A DNA stretch of 11,120 bases, from NCBI GenBank assembly GCA_050743205.1, contig JBOGEA010000194.1, forward strand, positions 1 through 11,120. The letters are read 5' to 3'. This document shows positions 1-6,601 of this stretch, piece after piece (position 1 is the first letter of the stretch; every line of letters starts with the position of its first letter). The notes beneath the pieces were generated by a model. That model searched no databases. It was not told the DNA's origin and worked only from the letters and a program-made list of their open reading frames with translations. Source of the DNA: JBOGED01 sp050743205. Its GTDB lineage: Bacteria > Actinomycetota > Nitriliruptoria > Euzebyales > Egibacteraceae. A program made the translations under genes and the position numbers.

Positions 1-107
1 ACCTAAAAGGCTCTTCGTGAGCGGAACCCGACGAGGCGCGACCCTTCAAGGGCAGTCCTCAAACAGCCCTGAGGTCGGCGGGGCGCGGTCGGGCTAGCGT
101 GGGTGGG

Positions 108-139
108 CCCGTGCCGCTTGCTGGGCGGTCCGACACGGG
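108..139 (+). repeat. Imperfect inverted repeat upstream of the first ABC gene
   Basis: CCCGTG (108-113) and CACGGG (134-139) are complementary, with a nested CCG/CGG pair inside. The structure ends just before the GAGAGGA ribosome binding site. It could be a weak leader hairpin or chance in GC-rich DNA. The rest of bases 1-156 shows no gene I can support and no clear promoter. Confidence 0.2.
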
Positions 140-156
140 TGAGAGGACCCCACAGC

Positions 157-1944
157 GTGACCGTGACGTCGATGACCTCGCCTGACGCCACCGCGAGGGT
201 GGTGCGCCGTGGCCTGCGGATCCTTGGCCACGCCATCGCCATGGCGCCGAGGCCGTTCGCCTTCGCGATGGCCAGCTCGACGCTGTACGCCGGGATGACC
301 ATCGCATCGGCCTTCGTGTTGGGCGGGATCACCGACCGGGTCATCGTCCCGGCGCTGGCGTCCGGCGAGGTGAGCCGCGGGGCGCTCGCGCTCGCCGCCG
401 CCGCGATCCTCGGTGTGGCGGCGCTGAAGGCGGTGGGGATCGTCGGGCGCCGCATCGGTGCGACCCTCATGCAGCTCACCCTGGTCGCGACCTACCGTGA
501 GCGCGTCACCGCCCGCTACAACCAGCTGCCGCTGGCGTGGCACCGGACGCGATCGACAGGGGCGCTGCTCTCCAACGCGAACGCCGACGTCGACGCCGCC
601 TTCTGGCCGATCGCGCCGCTGCCGCTGTCGTGCGGCGCCGTGCTCATGCTCGTGGGCACCACCGTCGCGCTGATCGCGACCGACTGGTTCCTCACCGCGG
701 TGGCGCTGGTCGTCGGCCCGCTGATCGCGCTGCTCAACTGGCGGTACAACCGGGCAATATCGGGCACGGCGACGCGGGTCCAGCAGCGTCGCGCCGATGT
801 GTCCGCGGTGGCTCACGAGAGCTTCGACGGGGCCCTGGTCGTGAAGATCCTGGGTCAGGAGCGCGCCGAGACCCAACGCTTCGCGGCCGAGTCCGAGCGG
901 CTGCGCGACGAGCTGATCCGCTACGGCAGGGCGCGCGCCTCCTACGATCCGCTGATGGAGGCACTGCCCAACATCGGCGTGCTCCTCGTCTTCCTGGTCG
1001 GCGCATGGCGGCTGTCGCAGGGCGCGCTGACGACCGGAGATCTCGTCCAGTTCGGCTACCTGTTCACGCTGCTGAACTTCCCGATCCGGTCGATCGGCTG
1101 GGTCCTGTCCGACATGCCGCGCTCGGTCGTGGGCTGGGAGCGCGTCCAAGCGGTGCTGCGGGCCACGGGCGAGTTCCCCTACGGGGTCCTCGACGGGCCG
1201 GTCTCCGATGCGCCCGCCCAGGCCGACCTCGTCGCCGTCGGCTTCCGCTACATCGACGAGCCGGTGCTGCGCGACGTGACGTTCCGGGCGGCGCCAGGAC
1301 GGACGGTCGCGCTGGTCGGGCCGACCGGGGCGGGCAAGTCCACGATCGCGTCGCTGCTGGTGCGCCTGGCCGACCCCGACGCGGGCGCGGTCACGCTGGA
1401 CGGCCGCGACCTGCGCGACCTGGCCCGCGGCACGCTGTCGCGCAGCGTCGCGATCGTCTTTCAGGAGTCCTTCCTGTTCGACGACAGCGTCCGCGAGAAC
1501 GTGACGCTCGGCGAGCCGTTCACCGACGAGCAGGTCCGCGCCGCCTGCCGGCTGGCGCAGGCCGACGGGTTCGTCTCGGCGCTGCCCGACGGCTACGACA
1601 CCATGGTCGGCGAGCGGGGCCTGTCGCTGTCAGGCGGCCAGCGCCAGCGGATCGCGCTGGCCCGCGCGCTGATCCGCCGGCCGCGCCTGCTGATCCTGGA
1701 CGACGCGACGTCCAGCGTCGACACGACCGTCGAGGCCGCGATCCTGCACGGTCTGCGCGCCGCCGATCTGCCCTCGACGATCGTCGTCATCGCCTACCGC
1801 CAGGCCACGATCGCACTGGCCGACGAGATCGTCTTCGTCGATCACGGCCGGGTCCAGGCGCATGGCACCCATGAGGAGCTGCTCCACACGGTCCCCGCCT
1901 ACGCGCGCCTGGCCACGGCCTACGCGAACGGGGCTCGAAAATGA
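157..1944 (+). CDS. ABC exporter half-transporter, degenerate-site subunit (TMD-NBD)
   Basis: This 595-residue protein is an inner-membrane ABC exporter subunit with an N-terminal six-helix transmembrane domain (about residues 20-310) and a C-terminal ATPase domain. The GTG start at 157 is chosen because GAGAGGA lies 9 bases upstream; an in-frame GTG at 103 has no such site. Walker A GPTGAGKS is at about 388-395, the Q-loop Gln at 436, the X-loop VGERG just before the signature, and LSGGQ at 491-495. Walker B reads LLILDD, so the catalytic Glu is Asp516, and the H-loop His is Tyr547 (IAYR). In known heterodimeric exporters such as TM287/288, BmrCD and LmrCD, one subunit carries this kind of altered Walker B/H-loop. 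The partner is the gene at 2018. The exported substrate cannot be told from sequence; multidrug or lipid export is possible. Confidence 0.93.
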   Translation: MTVTSMTSPDATARVVRRGLRILGHAIAMAPRPFAFAMASSTLYAGMTIASAFVLGGITDRVIVPALASGEVSRGALALAAAAILGVAALKAVGIVGRRIGATLMQLTLVATYRERVTARYNQLPLAWHRTRSTGALLSNANADVDAAFWPIAPLPLSCGAVLMLVGTTVALIATDWFLTAVALVVGPLIALLNWRYNRAISGTATRVQQRRADVSAVAHESFDGALVVKILGQERAETQRFAAESERLRDELIRYGRARASYDPLMEALPNIGVLLVFLVGAWRLSQGALTTGDLVQFGYLFTLLNFPIRSIGWVLSDMPRSVVGWERVQAVLRATGEFPYGVLDGPVSDAPAQADLVAVGFRYIDEPVLRDVTFRAAPGRTVALVGPTGAGKSTIASLLVRLADPDAGAVTLDGRDLRDLARGTLSRSVAIVFQESFLFDDSVRENVTLGEPFTDEQVRAACRLAQADGFVSALPDGYDTMVGERGLSLSGGQRQRIALARALIRRPRLLILDDATSSVDTTVEAAILHGLRAADLPSTIVVIAYRQATIALADEIVFVDHGRVQAHGTHEELLHTVPAYARLATAYANGARK

Positions 1945-2025
1945 GCAGAGAGGAGCTGCTCCAAACGGTCCCCGCCTACGCGCGTCTGGCCACGGCCTAC
2001 GCAGACGGGGTTCGACGATGAGCGG
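1873..2025 (+). repeat. Tandem duplication at the ABC gene junction (offset 77 bp)
   Basis: Bases 1873-1947 (end of the first ABC gene through the ATGAGC junction) are repeated at 1950-2024. The two copies differ at about seven positions over the 23 shared codons before the stop. Two changes are silent (CGC/CGT, GCG/GCA) and the protein changes are mild (His/Gln, Asn/Asp, Ala/Val, Lys/Arg). The 77-base offset is not a multiple of three, so it left the first ABC gene intact and created a small extra reading frame between the two ABC genes. Confidence 0.93.
1941..2021 (+). CDS. 26-residue minigene made by junction duplication
   Basis: The reading frame runs ATG (1941) to TGA (2019-2021). It encodes MSREELLQ at its start and ends ADGVRR. 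Its body repeats the last 23 residues of the upstream ABC subunit in the same frame. The ATG overlaps the upstream stop (ATGA at 1941-1944), and its own stop overlaps the ATG of the next ABC gene (ATGA at 2018-2021). Ribosomes could therefore pass from gene 1 through the minigene to gene 2 by coupling. I see no independent ribosome binding site before 1941. The peptide may have no function of its own, and the frame may serve only to preserve coupling. It resembles no known small-protein family that I recognise. Confidence 0.5.
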   Translation: MSREELLQTVPAYARLATAYADGVRR

Positions 2026-3832
2026 ACAGGTCCCGCGGGAGTCGGCCTGGTCGACGCTCGTGCGGGGGCTGCGGCTGTCGCCGGAGTTCCGCGCCGGGCT
2101 CGTGCTCACGCTGGCGCTCGCGCTGGTGGCGACCGCGGGCAGGGTGGTCGTGCCGATCACGGTCCAGCAGCTCGTCGACCGGGCGCTGCGCGGTGGCGCG
2201 GGCCAGGTCGACTTCTCGCTGGTCGCGCGGCTGATCCTGCTCGCGCTGGCCACCGTCGCGGTCACGGCGCTGGCGGGCTACGCGATGGGAACCCGGCTGG
2301 CCCTCGCCACGGAGTCGGCGCTGTCGGCGCTGCGGGTGCGGACGTTCCGTCACATCCATGACCTGTCGCTGCTCCACCACACCGCCGAGCACCGCGGCGC
2401 GCTGGTCTCGCGCGTCACCGCTGACATCGACGCGATCAGCCAGTTCATGCAGCGGGGCGGCGCCGCGCTCATCGTCAGCGTCGCCCAGCTGCTGCTCGCC
2501 GCGACGGTGATGGCTGTGTACAGCTGGCGGCTGACGCTGGTCGTGCTGGCGGTCCTGGCGCCGCTGTGGGCGGTGCTGCGCTGGTTCCAGAGGCGGCTGT
2601 CGGCGGCGTACGACCGGGTGCGGCAGCGGGTCGGCGACATGCTCAGCGCGATCAGCGAAAGCGTCGTCGGCGCCCCCGTCATCCGCGCGTACGCGATCGA
2701 GGAGCGGACCAACCGGCGCATCCGCAGGGCGGTGCGCAGCGCGTTCGATGCCGATTACGGCGCGGCCAAGGTCGGCGCCCTCATGTTCAGCTGTGGTGAG
2801 CTGTTCGCCGCGGCGGCCAGCGCCGCCGCGGTCGTCGTGGGGGTGCTGCTCGGCGTCGGCGGCCAGATCAGCGAGGGCAGGCTGGTCGCGTTCCTGTTCC
2901 TCGTCATGCTGTTCGTCGGGCCGGTCCAGCTCGTCACCGAGGTGCTCGACCAGGCGCAGGCGGCGATCGCCGGCTGGCGCCGCGTCCTCGGCGTCCTGGA
3001 CTCCGCACCTGACGTCGCCGATCCCGAGGGCGGCGCGCGGATCCCCCCGGGTCCGATCGCGATCCGCTTCGAGCACGTCGGCTTCGCCTACCCATCGCGG
3101 GCCGGCGAGGAGCCGGCGACGGTGCTGGCGGACATCGACCTGGAGATTCCGGCTCAGCGCAGGGTGGCGATCGTCGGCGAGACCGGCTCGGGCAAAACGA
3201 CCCTCGCCAAGCTGCTCACCCGGCTGATGGACCCCATCTCGGGGCGGGTTCTCATCAGTGGCGTCCCCTTGGCTGACGTGCGCTTCGACAGCCTGCGCCA
3301 GCGCGTCGTCATGGTCCCCCAGGACGGGTTCCTGTTCAACGCGACGATCTTCGACAACGTCGCCCGCGGCCGGCCCGGCATCGACGCTGGCGGCGTGCGG
3401 CTGGCGTTCTTGGAGCTGGGCTTGGCCGACTGGCTCGACGCCCTGTCGCTGGGGCTCGACACGCCGGTCGGCGAGCGCGGCGAGTCGCTGTCGGTGGGGG
3501 AGCGCCAGCTCGTCGCCCTTGCCCGCGCGTACGTCGCCAACCCTGACCTGCTCGTCCTCGACGAGGCCACCTCAGCCGTCGACCCGGCCACCGAGGTGGC
3601 CCTCCAGCGGGCGCTGGAGGGCGCCACCCGCGGCCGGACCGCAGTCGCCATCGCCCACCGCCTGTCGACCGCCGAGGCCGCCGACGAGGTCCTCGTCCTT
3701 GACCATGGCCGTCTCGTCCAGCGCGGCCCCCACTCCCAGCTCATCACCCAGCCCGGCGTCTACGCCACCCTCTACGCCAGCTGGATCGCCGGCGGCCTCG
3801 ACGCGCACGACCCCTCGACGTCCATGTGCTGA
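2018..3832 (+). CDS. ABC exporter half-transporter, catalytic-site subunit (TMD-NBD)
   Basis: This 604-residue protein is the second half of an ABC exporter: a six-helix membrane domain (about residues 20-320) followed by an ATPase domain. The ATG at 2018 is chosen because it overlaps the preceding stop (ATGA), implying translational coupling; there is no good ribosome binding site of its own. Walker A GETGSGKT is at 387-394, Walker B LLVLDE ends in the catalytic Glu516, and the H-loop His is His547 (IAHR). The signature is LSVGE at 491-495 instead of LSGGQ. This is the mirror image of the upstream subunit: intact Glu and His here, intact LSGGQ there. Pairing would give one hydrolytic site (this Walker A/B with the partner's LSGGQ) and one degenerate site. 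The substrate is unknown. Confidence 0.94.
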   Translation: MSGQVPRESAWSTLVRGLRLSPEFRAGLVLTLALALVATAGRVVVPITVQQLVDRALRGGAGQVDFSLVARLILLALATVAVTALAGYAMGTRLALATESALSALRVRTFRHIHDLSLLHHTAEHRGALVSRVTADIDAISQFMQRGGAALIVSVAQLLLAATVMAVYSWRLTLVVLAVLAPLWAVLRWFQRRLSAAYDRVRQRVGDMLSAISESVVGAPVIRAYAIEERTNRRIRRAVRSAFDADYGAAKVGALMFSCGELFAAAASAAAVVVGVLLGVGGQISEGRLVAFLFLVMLFVGPVQLVTEVLDQAQAAIAGWRRVLGVLDSAPDVADPEGGARIPPGPIAIRFEHVGFAYPSRAGEEPATVLADIDLEIPAQRRVAIVGETGSGKTTLAKLLTRLMDPISGRVLISGVPLADVRFDSLRQRVVMVPQDGFLFNATIFDNVARGRPGIDAGGVRLAFLELGLADWLDALSLGLDTPVGERGESLSVGERQLVALARAYVANPDLLVLDEATSAVDPATEVALQRALEGATRGRTAVAIAHRLSTAEAADEVLVLDHGRLVQRGPHSQLITQPGVYATLYASWIAGGLDAHDPSTSMC

Positions 3833-3857
3833 CCGTTCAGGGAACGCCGCTGTCCAT

Positions 3858-3884
3858 GACTCGTCGGGCCGGGGGCGCAGCCCC
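3858..3884 (+). repeat. Partial copy (A) of the dispersed structured repeat
   Basis: GACTCGTCGGGC followed by a GGGGC/GCCCC mini-hairpin matches the conserved module seen at 6213-6239 and, inverted, at 11002-11026. The long hairpin part of the family is absent here. The copy lies between the convergent exporter operon and PadR-1 and runs into the terminator. Confidence 0.6.
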
Positions 3885-3906
3885 GACAGTTCTGGGGCTG
3901 TCTTTT
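3878..3906 (+). terminator. Rho-independent terminator after the ABC operon
   Basis: CAGCCCC (3878-3884) pairs with GGGGCTG (3894-3900) around a 9-base loop and is followed by TCTTTT. This is a classic intrinsic terminator shape 46 bases after the exporter stop codon. Its left arm is the right arm of the repeat module's small GGGGC/GCCCC hairpin, so the two folds exclude each other. Confidence 0.65.
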
Positions 3907-3962
3907 GGGTATGAGCCCATCCGCGCTTTGAATGCGCGACCGACGCTCAATACTCGGGAGCA

Positions 3963-4532
3963 TCAAGGCTTTGGGAGGAGGTCGTCGAGCATGTCTGTGA
4001 GGGCGCGGGCGGAGCCTGCGCGCCAGGTGAATATCAGCCGGTCGATGCCTGTGGCCTGCTCCGCGGTCGCGGTGAGGCGCTCCACGATTGGGCCGAAGCG
4101 CTGCTGTTGGGCGACCAGCAGCCCTTGGGTGTCGATGCCTGCCCGATGGCAGAGCACCAGCTTGAGCAACAGCTCCGAGCGCATGTCCCGTAGGTGGGCT
4201 ACCGGCTCGGACAGCCAGCGGTCCGCCTGGGCGCGCCCGAGGGCCGTTGCCGCCACGACGGTCCTCGGTGGGCCGGTGTCGCCGGGCTCGGTGCCTACGG
4301 GCTCGACAAGGGCGAGTTCGGTGAGACGGTGGATCGCGCGGTAGATCCGGGGACGAGACACCGTCCATACCTTGCCGACCACGCCGTCGGGGGCGAGTTC
4401 GCGGGAGAGCGCGAAACCGTGGGTCGCGCCTTGCGCGAGGAGCGCCAGGACCGCCAGCTCGCTGAGCGGGAGCTGCGGAACGTGTGGGGCAGACACGTCC
4501 TGAGCCTGCCACAGCGACGGGGCGGATCCCAC
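3963..4532 (-). CDS. PadR-family transcriptional regulator (long form, PadR-1)
   Basis: This 189-residue protein has an N-terminal winged helix (about residues 22-108) containing LSELAVLALLAQGATHGFAL and the recognition-helix region SRPRIYRAIHRLTELALVEP. This is typical of PadR repressors. A C-terminal helical part (about 115-188, RDMRSELLLKLVLCHRAG...) matches the Vir_act_alpha_C type dimerisation region. The start used is GTG at 4532; it has no clear ribosome binding site, and GTG at 4496 (VSAPHVPQLP) is a fair alternative. The gene is divergent from an aldehyde dehydrogenase across an AT-rich segment with inverted repeats, so it probably represses that gene and itself. It also faces the ABC exporter operon tail to tail. 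A PadR protein, LmrR, controls the heterodimeric exporter LmrCD in Lactococcus, so a role for this one in export is possible but unproven. The inducer is unknown. Confidence 0.88.
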   Translation of the reverse strand: MGSAPSLWQAQDVSAPHVPQLPLSELAVLALLAQGATHGFALSRELAPDGVVGKVWTVSRPRIYRAIHRLTELALVEPVGTEPGDTGPPRTVVAATALGRAQADRWLSEPVAHLRDMRSELLLKLVLCHRAGIDTQGLLVAQQQRFGPIVERLTATAEQATGIDRLIFTWRAGSARALTDMLDDLLPKP

Positions 4533-4550
4533 GACCGGGCGTGAGGAAAG

Positions 4551-4584
4551 GTCTATTCACATCCGGTAGTCACATATAGACTAC
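4551..4584. promoter_or_regulatory. Candidate PadR operator/divergent promoter region
   Basis: The segment is AT-rich against its surroundings. GTAGTC (4566-4571) and GACTAC (4579-4584) form perfect 6-base arms around ACATATA. GTCTAT (4551-4556) pairs with ATAGAC (4576-4581). TCACAT occurs twice, at 4557 and 4570, 13 bases apart. TATAGA (4575-4580) is a possible -10 for the aldehyde dehydrogenase, so a protein bound here would cover that promoter. Binding by PadR-1 is inferred from position. Confidence 0.5.
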
Positions 4585-4619
4585 TGAAGCGCTGACCGTT
4601 GCAACCTAAGGGGACACGG

Positions 4620-6113
4620 ATGACCCTAACCGCCATCGACGCACGCGTGCAGGACTTCACGGCCATTGCTCATCAGCTGTTCATCGGCGGCCAGTGGGTC
4701 GACGCCGCGAGTGGCGAAACCTTCGACACACCCGATCCGGCGACCGGTGAGAAGCTGGCCACCGTGGCCTCCGGTGGCGCGGAGGACATCGACCGCGCTG
4801 TGCGGGCCGCGAGGAGGGCCTTCGAGGAGGGCCCGTGGTCGACGATGACCGCGTCTGCGCGGGGAAGGATCGTCTGGAGGATCGGGGACCTGCTCCTGGA
4901 GCGTCTCGAGGAGTTCGCCCAGCTGGAGTCCCTCGACAACGGCAAATCCGTCGCCGTCGCGCGGATCGCGGACGTGCCGCTGGCCGCGGACACCTTCCAC
5001 TACATGGCAGGGTGGGCGACCAAGCTGCAGGGCAGCACGCTCAACCTCTCAGTGCCCTTCATGCCGGGGGCGCAGTTCCACGCTTATACGCTGCGTGAGC
5101 CCATCGGTGTGGTCGGGCAGATCATCCCGTGGAACTTCCCGCTGCTGATGGCGGCGTGGAAGCTGGCGCCCGCGCTGGCGACGGGTAACTGCGTCGTCCT
5201 CAAGCCGGCCGAGCAGACGCCGTTGACGGCGCTTCTGCTGGCGCAGCTCATCGCGGAGGCCGGGGTGCCTGACGGTGTTGTCAACGTCGTGACTGGCTTT
5301 GGGGAGACCGCTGGCGCGCCGCTCGCCGCCCACGACGGCGTCGACAAGGTCGCTTTCACCGGGTCGACCGAGGTCGGCAAGCTCATCGTGCAGGCGGCTG
5401 CTGGCAATCTCAAGAAGGTCACGCTGGAGCTGGGCGGGAAGAGCCCGAACATTGTGTTGGCTGATGCCGACCCTGAGCTGGCGACCGTCGGCGCCGCCAA
5501 TGCGATCTTTTTCAACCATGGCCAGTGCTGCGTCGCCGGCTCACGGCTGTACGTGCACGCTGACCATTTCGATGAGGTTGTCGGTGGTGTCGCTGAGATC
5601 GCCAAGGGCATCAAGCTTGGCGCTGGGATGGACGAGACCACACAGATGGGACCGCTGGTCTCTGATGAGCAGCTGGAGCGTGTCACCGGTTATCTCGACT
5701 CGGGTCGAGCGGACGGCGCCGAGATCATGACTGGTGGCATGCGTCAGGGCAGCGAGGGGTACTTCGTCGAGCCGACCGTGATCACCAACACCCGTCCTGA
5801 CATGGCGATCGTCCGTGAGGAGATCTTTGGCCCGGTCGTGGTCGCTGAGCCCTTCTCCGATCTTGAGGAGGTCGCGGCGACGGCCAATGACACCACTTAT
5901 GGGCTCGGCGCGGGAGTCTGGACGAGGGACGTCAGCAAAGCCCATGCCATGGCGAAGCTGCTTCGGGCCGGAACGGTGTGGGTCAACTGTTGGAACGTGT
6001 TCGACCCTGCGATGCCGTTCGGCGGTTACAAACAGTCCGGCTGGGGTCGTGAGATGGGTTATGAGGGCGTCGAGGCGTACACCGAGGTCAAGTCGGTCTG
6101 CGTCCAACTCTGA
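4620..6113 (+). CDS. NAD(P)-dependent aldehyde dehydrogenase
   Basis: This 497-residue cytosolic enzyme oxidises an aldehyde to the carboxylic acid with NAD(P)+. The length is normal for the family. The start ATG 4620 has AAGGGGA 5 bases upstream. Visible residues: PWNFP with Asn172 (oxyanion hole), KPAEQTP with Lys195 and Glu198 (Glu here favours NAD+), FTGSTEVG (cofactor fold), ELGGKS with the general base Glu270, GQCC with catalytic Cys304 by alignment with ALDH2 (Cys303 precedes it), and PFGGYKQSGWGREMG near the C terminus. The fold is closest to the ALDH1/2-like group that includes phenylacetaldehyde and betaine-aldehyde enzymes; the true substrate cannot be fixed from motifs. It is transcribed alone, probably under PadR-1, and ends in a large hairpin region. 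It uses somewhat more T-ending codons than the ABC or ClpB genes, a mild hint of separate history. Confidence 0.95.
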   Translation: MTLTAIDARVQDFTAIAHQLFIGGQWVDAASGETFDTPDPATGEKLATVASGGAEDIDRAVRAARRAFEEGPWSTMTASARGRIVWRIGDLLLERLEEFAQLESLDNGKSVAVARIADVPLAADTFHYMAGWATKLQGSTLNLSVPFMPGAQFHAYTLREPIGVVGQIIPWNFPLLMAAWKLAPALATGNCVVLKPAEQTPLTALLLAQLIAEAGVPDGVVNVVTGFGETAGAPLAAHDGVDKVAFTGSTEVGKLIVQAAAGNLKKVTLELGGKSPNIVLADADPELATVGAANAIFFNHGQCCVAGSRLYVHADHFDEVVGGVAEIAKGIKLGAGMDETTQMGPLVSDEQLERVTGYLDSGRADGAEIMTGGMRQGSEGYFVEPTVITNTRPDMAIVREEIFGPVVVAEPFSDLEEVAATANDTTYGLGAGVWTRDVSKAHAMAKLLRAGTVWVNCWNVFDPAMPFGGYKQSGWGREMGYEGVEAYTEVKSVCVQL

Positions 6114-6117
6114 GCAC

Positions 6118-6148
6118 GTCGCCGATGCTTTTGTGGAGCATCGGCGAC
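6118..6148 (+). repeat. 11-bp perfect hairpin, alternative fold after the aldehyde dehydrogenase
   Basis: GTCGCCGATGC (6118-6128) and GCATCGGCGAC (6138-6148) are perfectly complementary around loop TTTTGTGGA. The right arm is also the inner left arm of the longer hairpin at 6129-6174, so the two folds exclude each other. It begins 5 bases after the stop codon, and transcription termination is a possible role. Confidence 0.75.
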
Positions 6149-6174
6149 ATATACGTCGCGGATGCTCCACAAAA
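6129..6174 (+). repeat. Long hairpin with 20-bp arms (copy B of repeat, hairpin part)
   Basis: TTTTGTGGAGCATCGGCGAC (6129-6148) pairs with 6155-6174 around ATATAC, with a single G-G mismatch (6143/6160). The inner head GCGAC-ATATAC-GTCGC matches the head of the hairpin at 11076-11105 read on the opposite strand. There is no T-run after the stem, so it is not a textbook intrinsic terminator. Confidence 0.85.
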
Positions 6175-6244
6175 CCGCCGTCAACCCGCGCGCCACCGCC
6201 CCTCCCACCCCACGACTCGTCGGGCTGGGGCGAAGCCCCGCTAG
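6129..6244 (-). repeat. Dispersed structured repeat, copy B (minus orientation)
   Basis: Read on the minus strand, this is colinear with 10996-11105. It starts CTAGC, then a GGGGC-TTC-GCCCC mini-hairpin, a CGAC-GA-GTCG mini-palindrome, a GC-rich spacer containing GTTGAC, then the long hairpin. The first 34 bases match copy C at 30 positions by eye, all four differences being transitions. Hairpin arms differ between copies but stay self-complementary in each. No reading frame in it is convincing and no transposase is nearby. Confidence 0.8.
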
Positions 6245-6249
6245 ATGTG

Positions 6250-6255
6250 TAGAGT
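6250..6255 (+). promoter_or_regulatory. Candidate -10 element for a leaderless PadR-2 transcript
   Basis: TAGAGT fits TANNNT and lies exactly 7 bases before the GTG at 6263, so transcription could begin at the start codon. No clear -35 is visible. GGAGGGG directly abuts the GTG, too close to act as its ribosome binding site. Confidence 0.4.
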
Positions 6256-6262
6256 TGGAGGG

Positions 6263-6598
6263 GTGAGCGAGACACCGCGCATGACCCCCGCCACCCTGGA
6301 CGTGCTCGAGGTGCTGCTCGGCCCGGACGACGAGCTGTACGGGCTGAGGATCGCCAAGGCCACAGGGCGGCCCACTGGCAGCGTCTACCCGATCCTGGCC
6401 CGGCTGGAGCAGCGGGGCTGGGTCCAAAGCGAGTGGGAGCCGACGGATGCCGCCTCCCGCGGCCCGCGACGCCGGTTCTACCGGCTCAGCCCCGCGGGCC
6501 TGGCCGCCGCCCGCGCCGCCCTTCATGGCCGTCCCCGAAAACCCGCCCCCACCGCTGGACGCGCCGGTGTGCGCCGGCCAGACCCCGCCCTCGGGTAG
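6263..6598 (+). CDS. Short PadR-family transcriptional regulator (PadR-2)
   Basis: This 111-residue cytosolic DNA-binding protein is a minimal PadR. MTPATLDVLEVLLG, DELYGLRIAKATGRPTGSVY and PILARLEQRGWVQ form the winged helix, and RRRFYRLSPAGLAAARAAL is the wing plus start of the last helix. The C-terminal 25 residues are Pro/Arg-rich and probably unstructured. GTG 6263 is preferred because of the TAGAGT element 7 bases upstream; ATG 6245 and ATG 6281 are in frame and possible. It is followed after 3 bases by a membrane-protein gene. PadR-membrane-protein pairs of this kind are common in actinobacteria, and the regulator likely controls this unit. Its effector is unknown. Confidence 0.87.
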   Translation: MSETPRMTPATLDVLEVLLGPDDELYGLRIAKATGRPTGSVYPILARLEQRGWVQSEWEPTDAASRGPRRRFYRLSPAGLAAARAALHGRPRKPAPTAGRAGVRRPDPALG

Positions 6599-6601
6599 CC
6601 A

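Noticed and set aside
49..74. Competing small hairpins AGGGC/GCCCT and CCTCA/TGAGG near the window start
   Set aside because: Stems of five bases with long loops are common by chance; no gene context upstream can be seen.
94..1149. Long open frame on the minus strand opposite the first ABC gene
   Set aside because: Its Arg/His/Asp-rich composition is typical of antisense frames in GC-rich genes, and it overlaps a well-supported ABC gene.
1997..3076. 359-codon open frame opposite the second ABC gene
   Set aside because: Low-complexity composition, no motif, fully antisense to a conserved ABC transporter.
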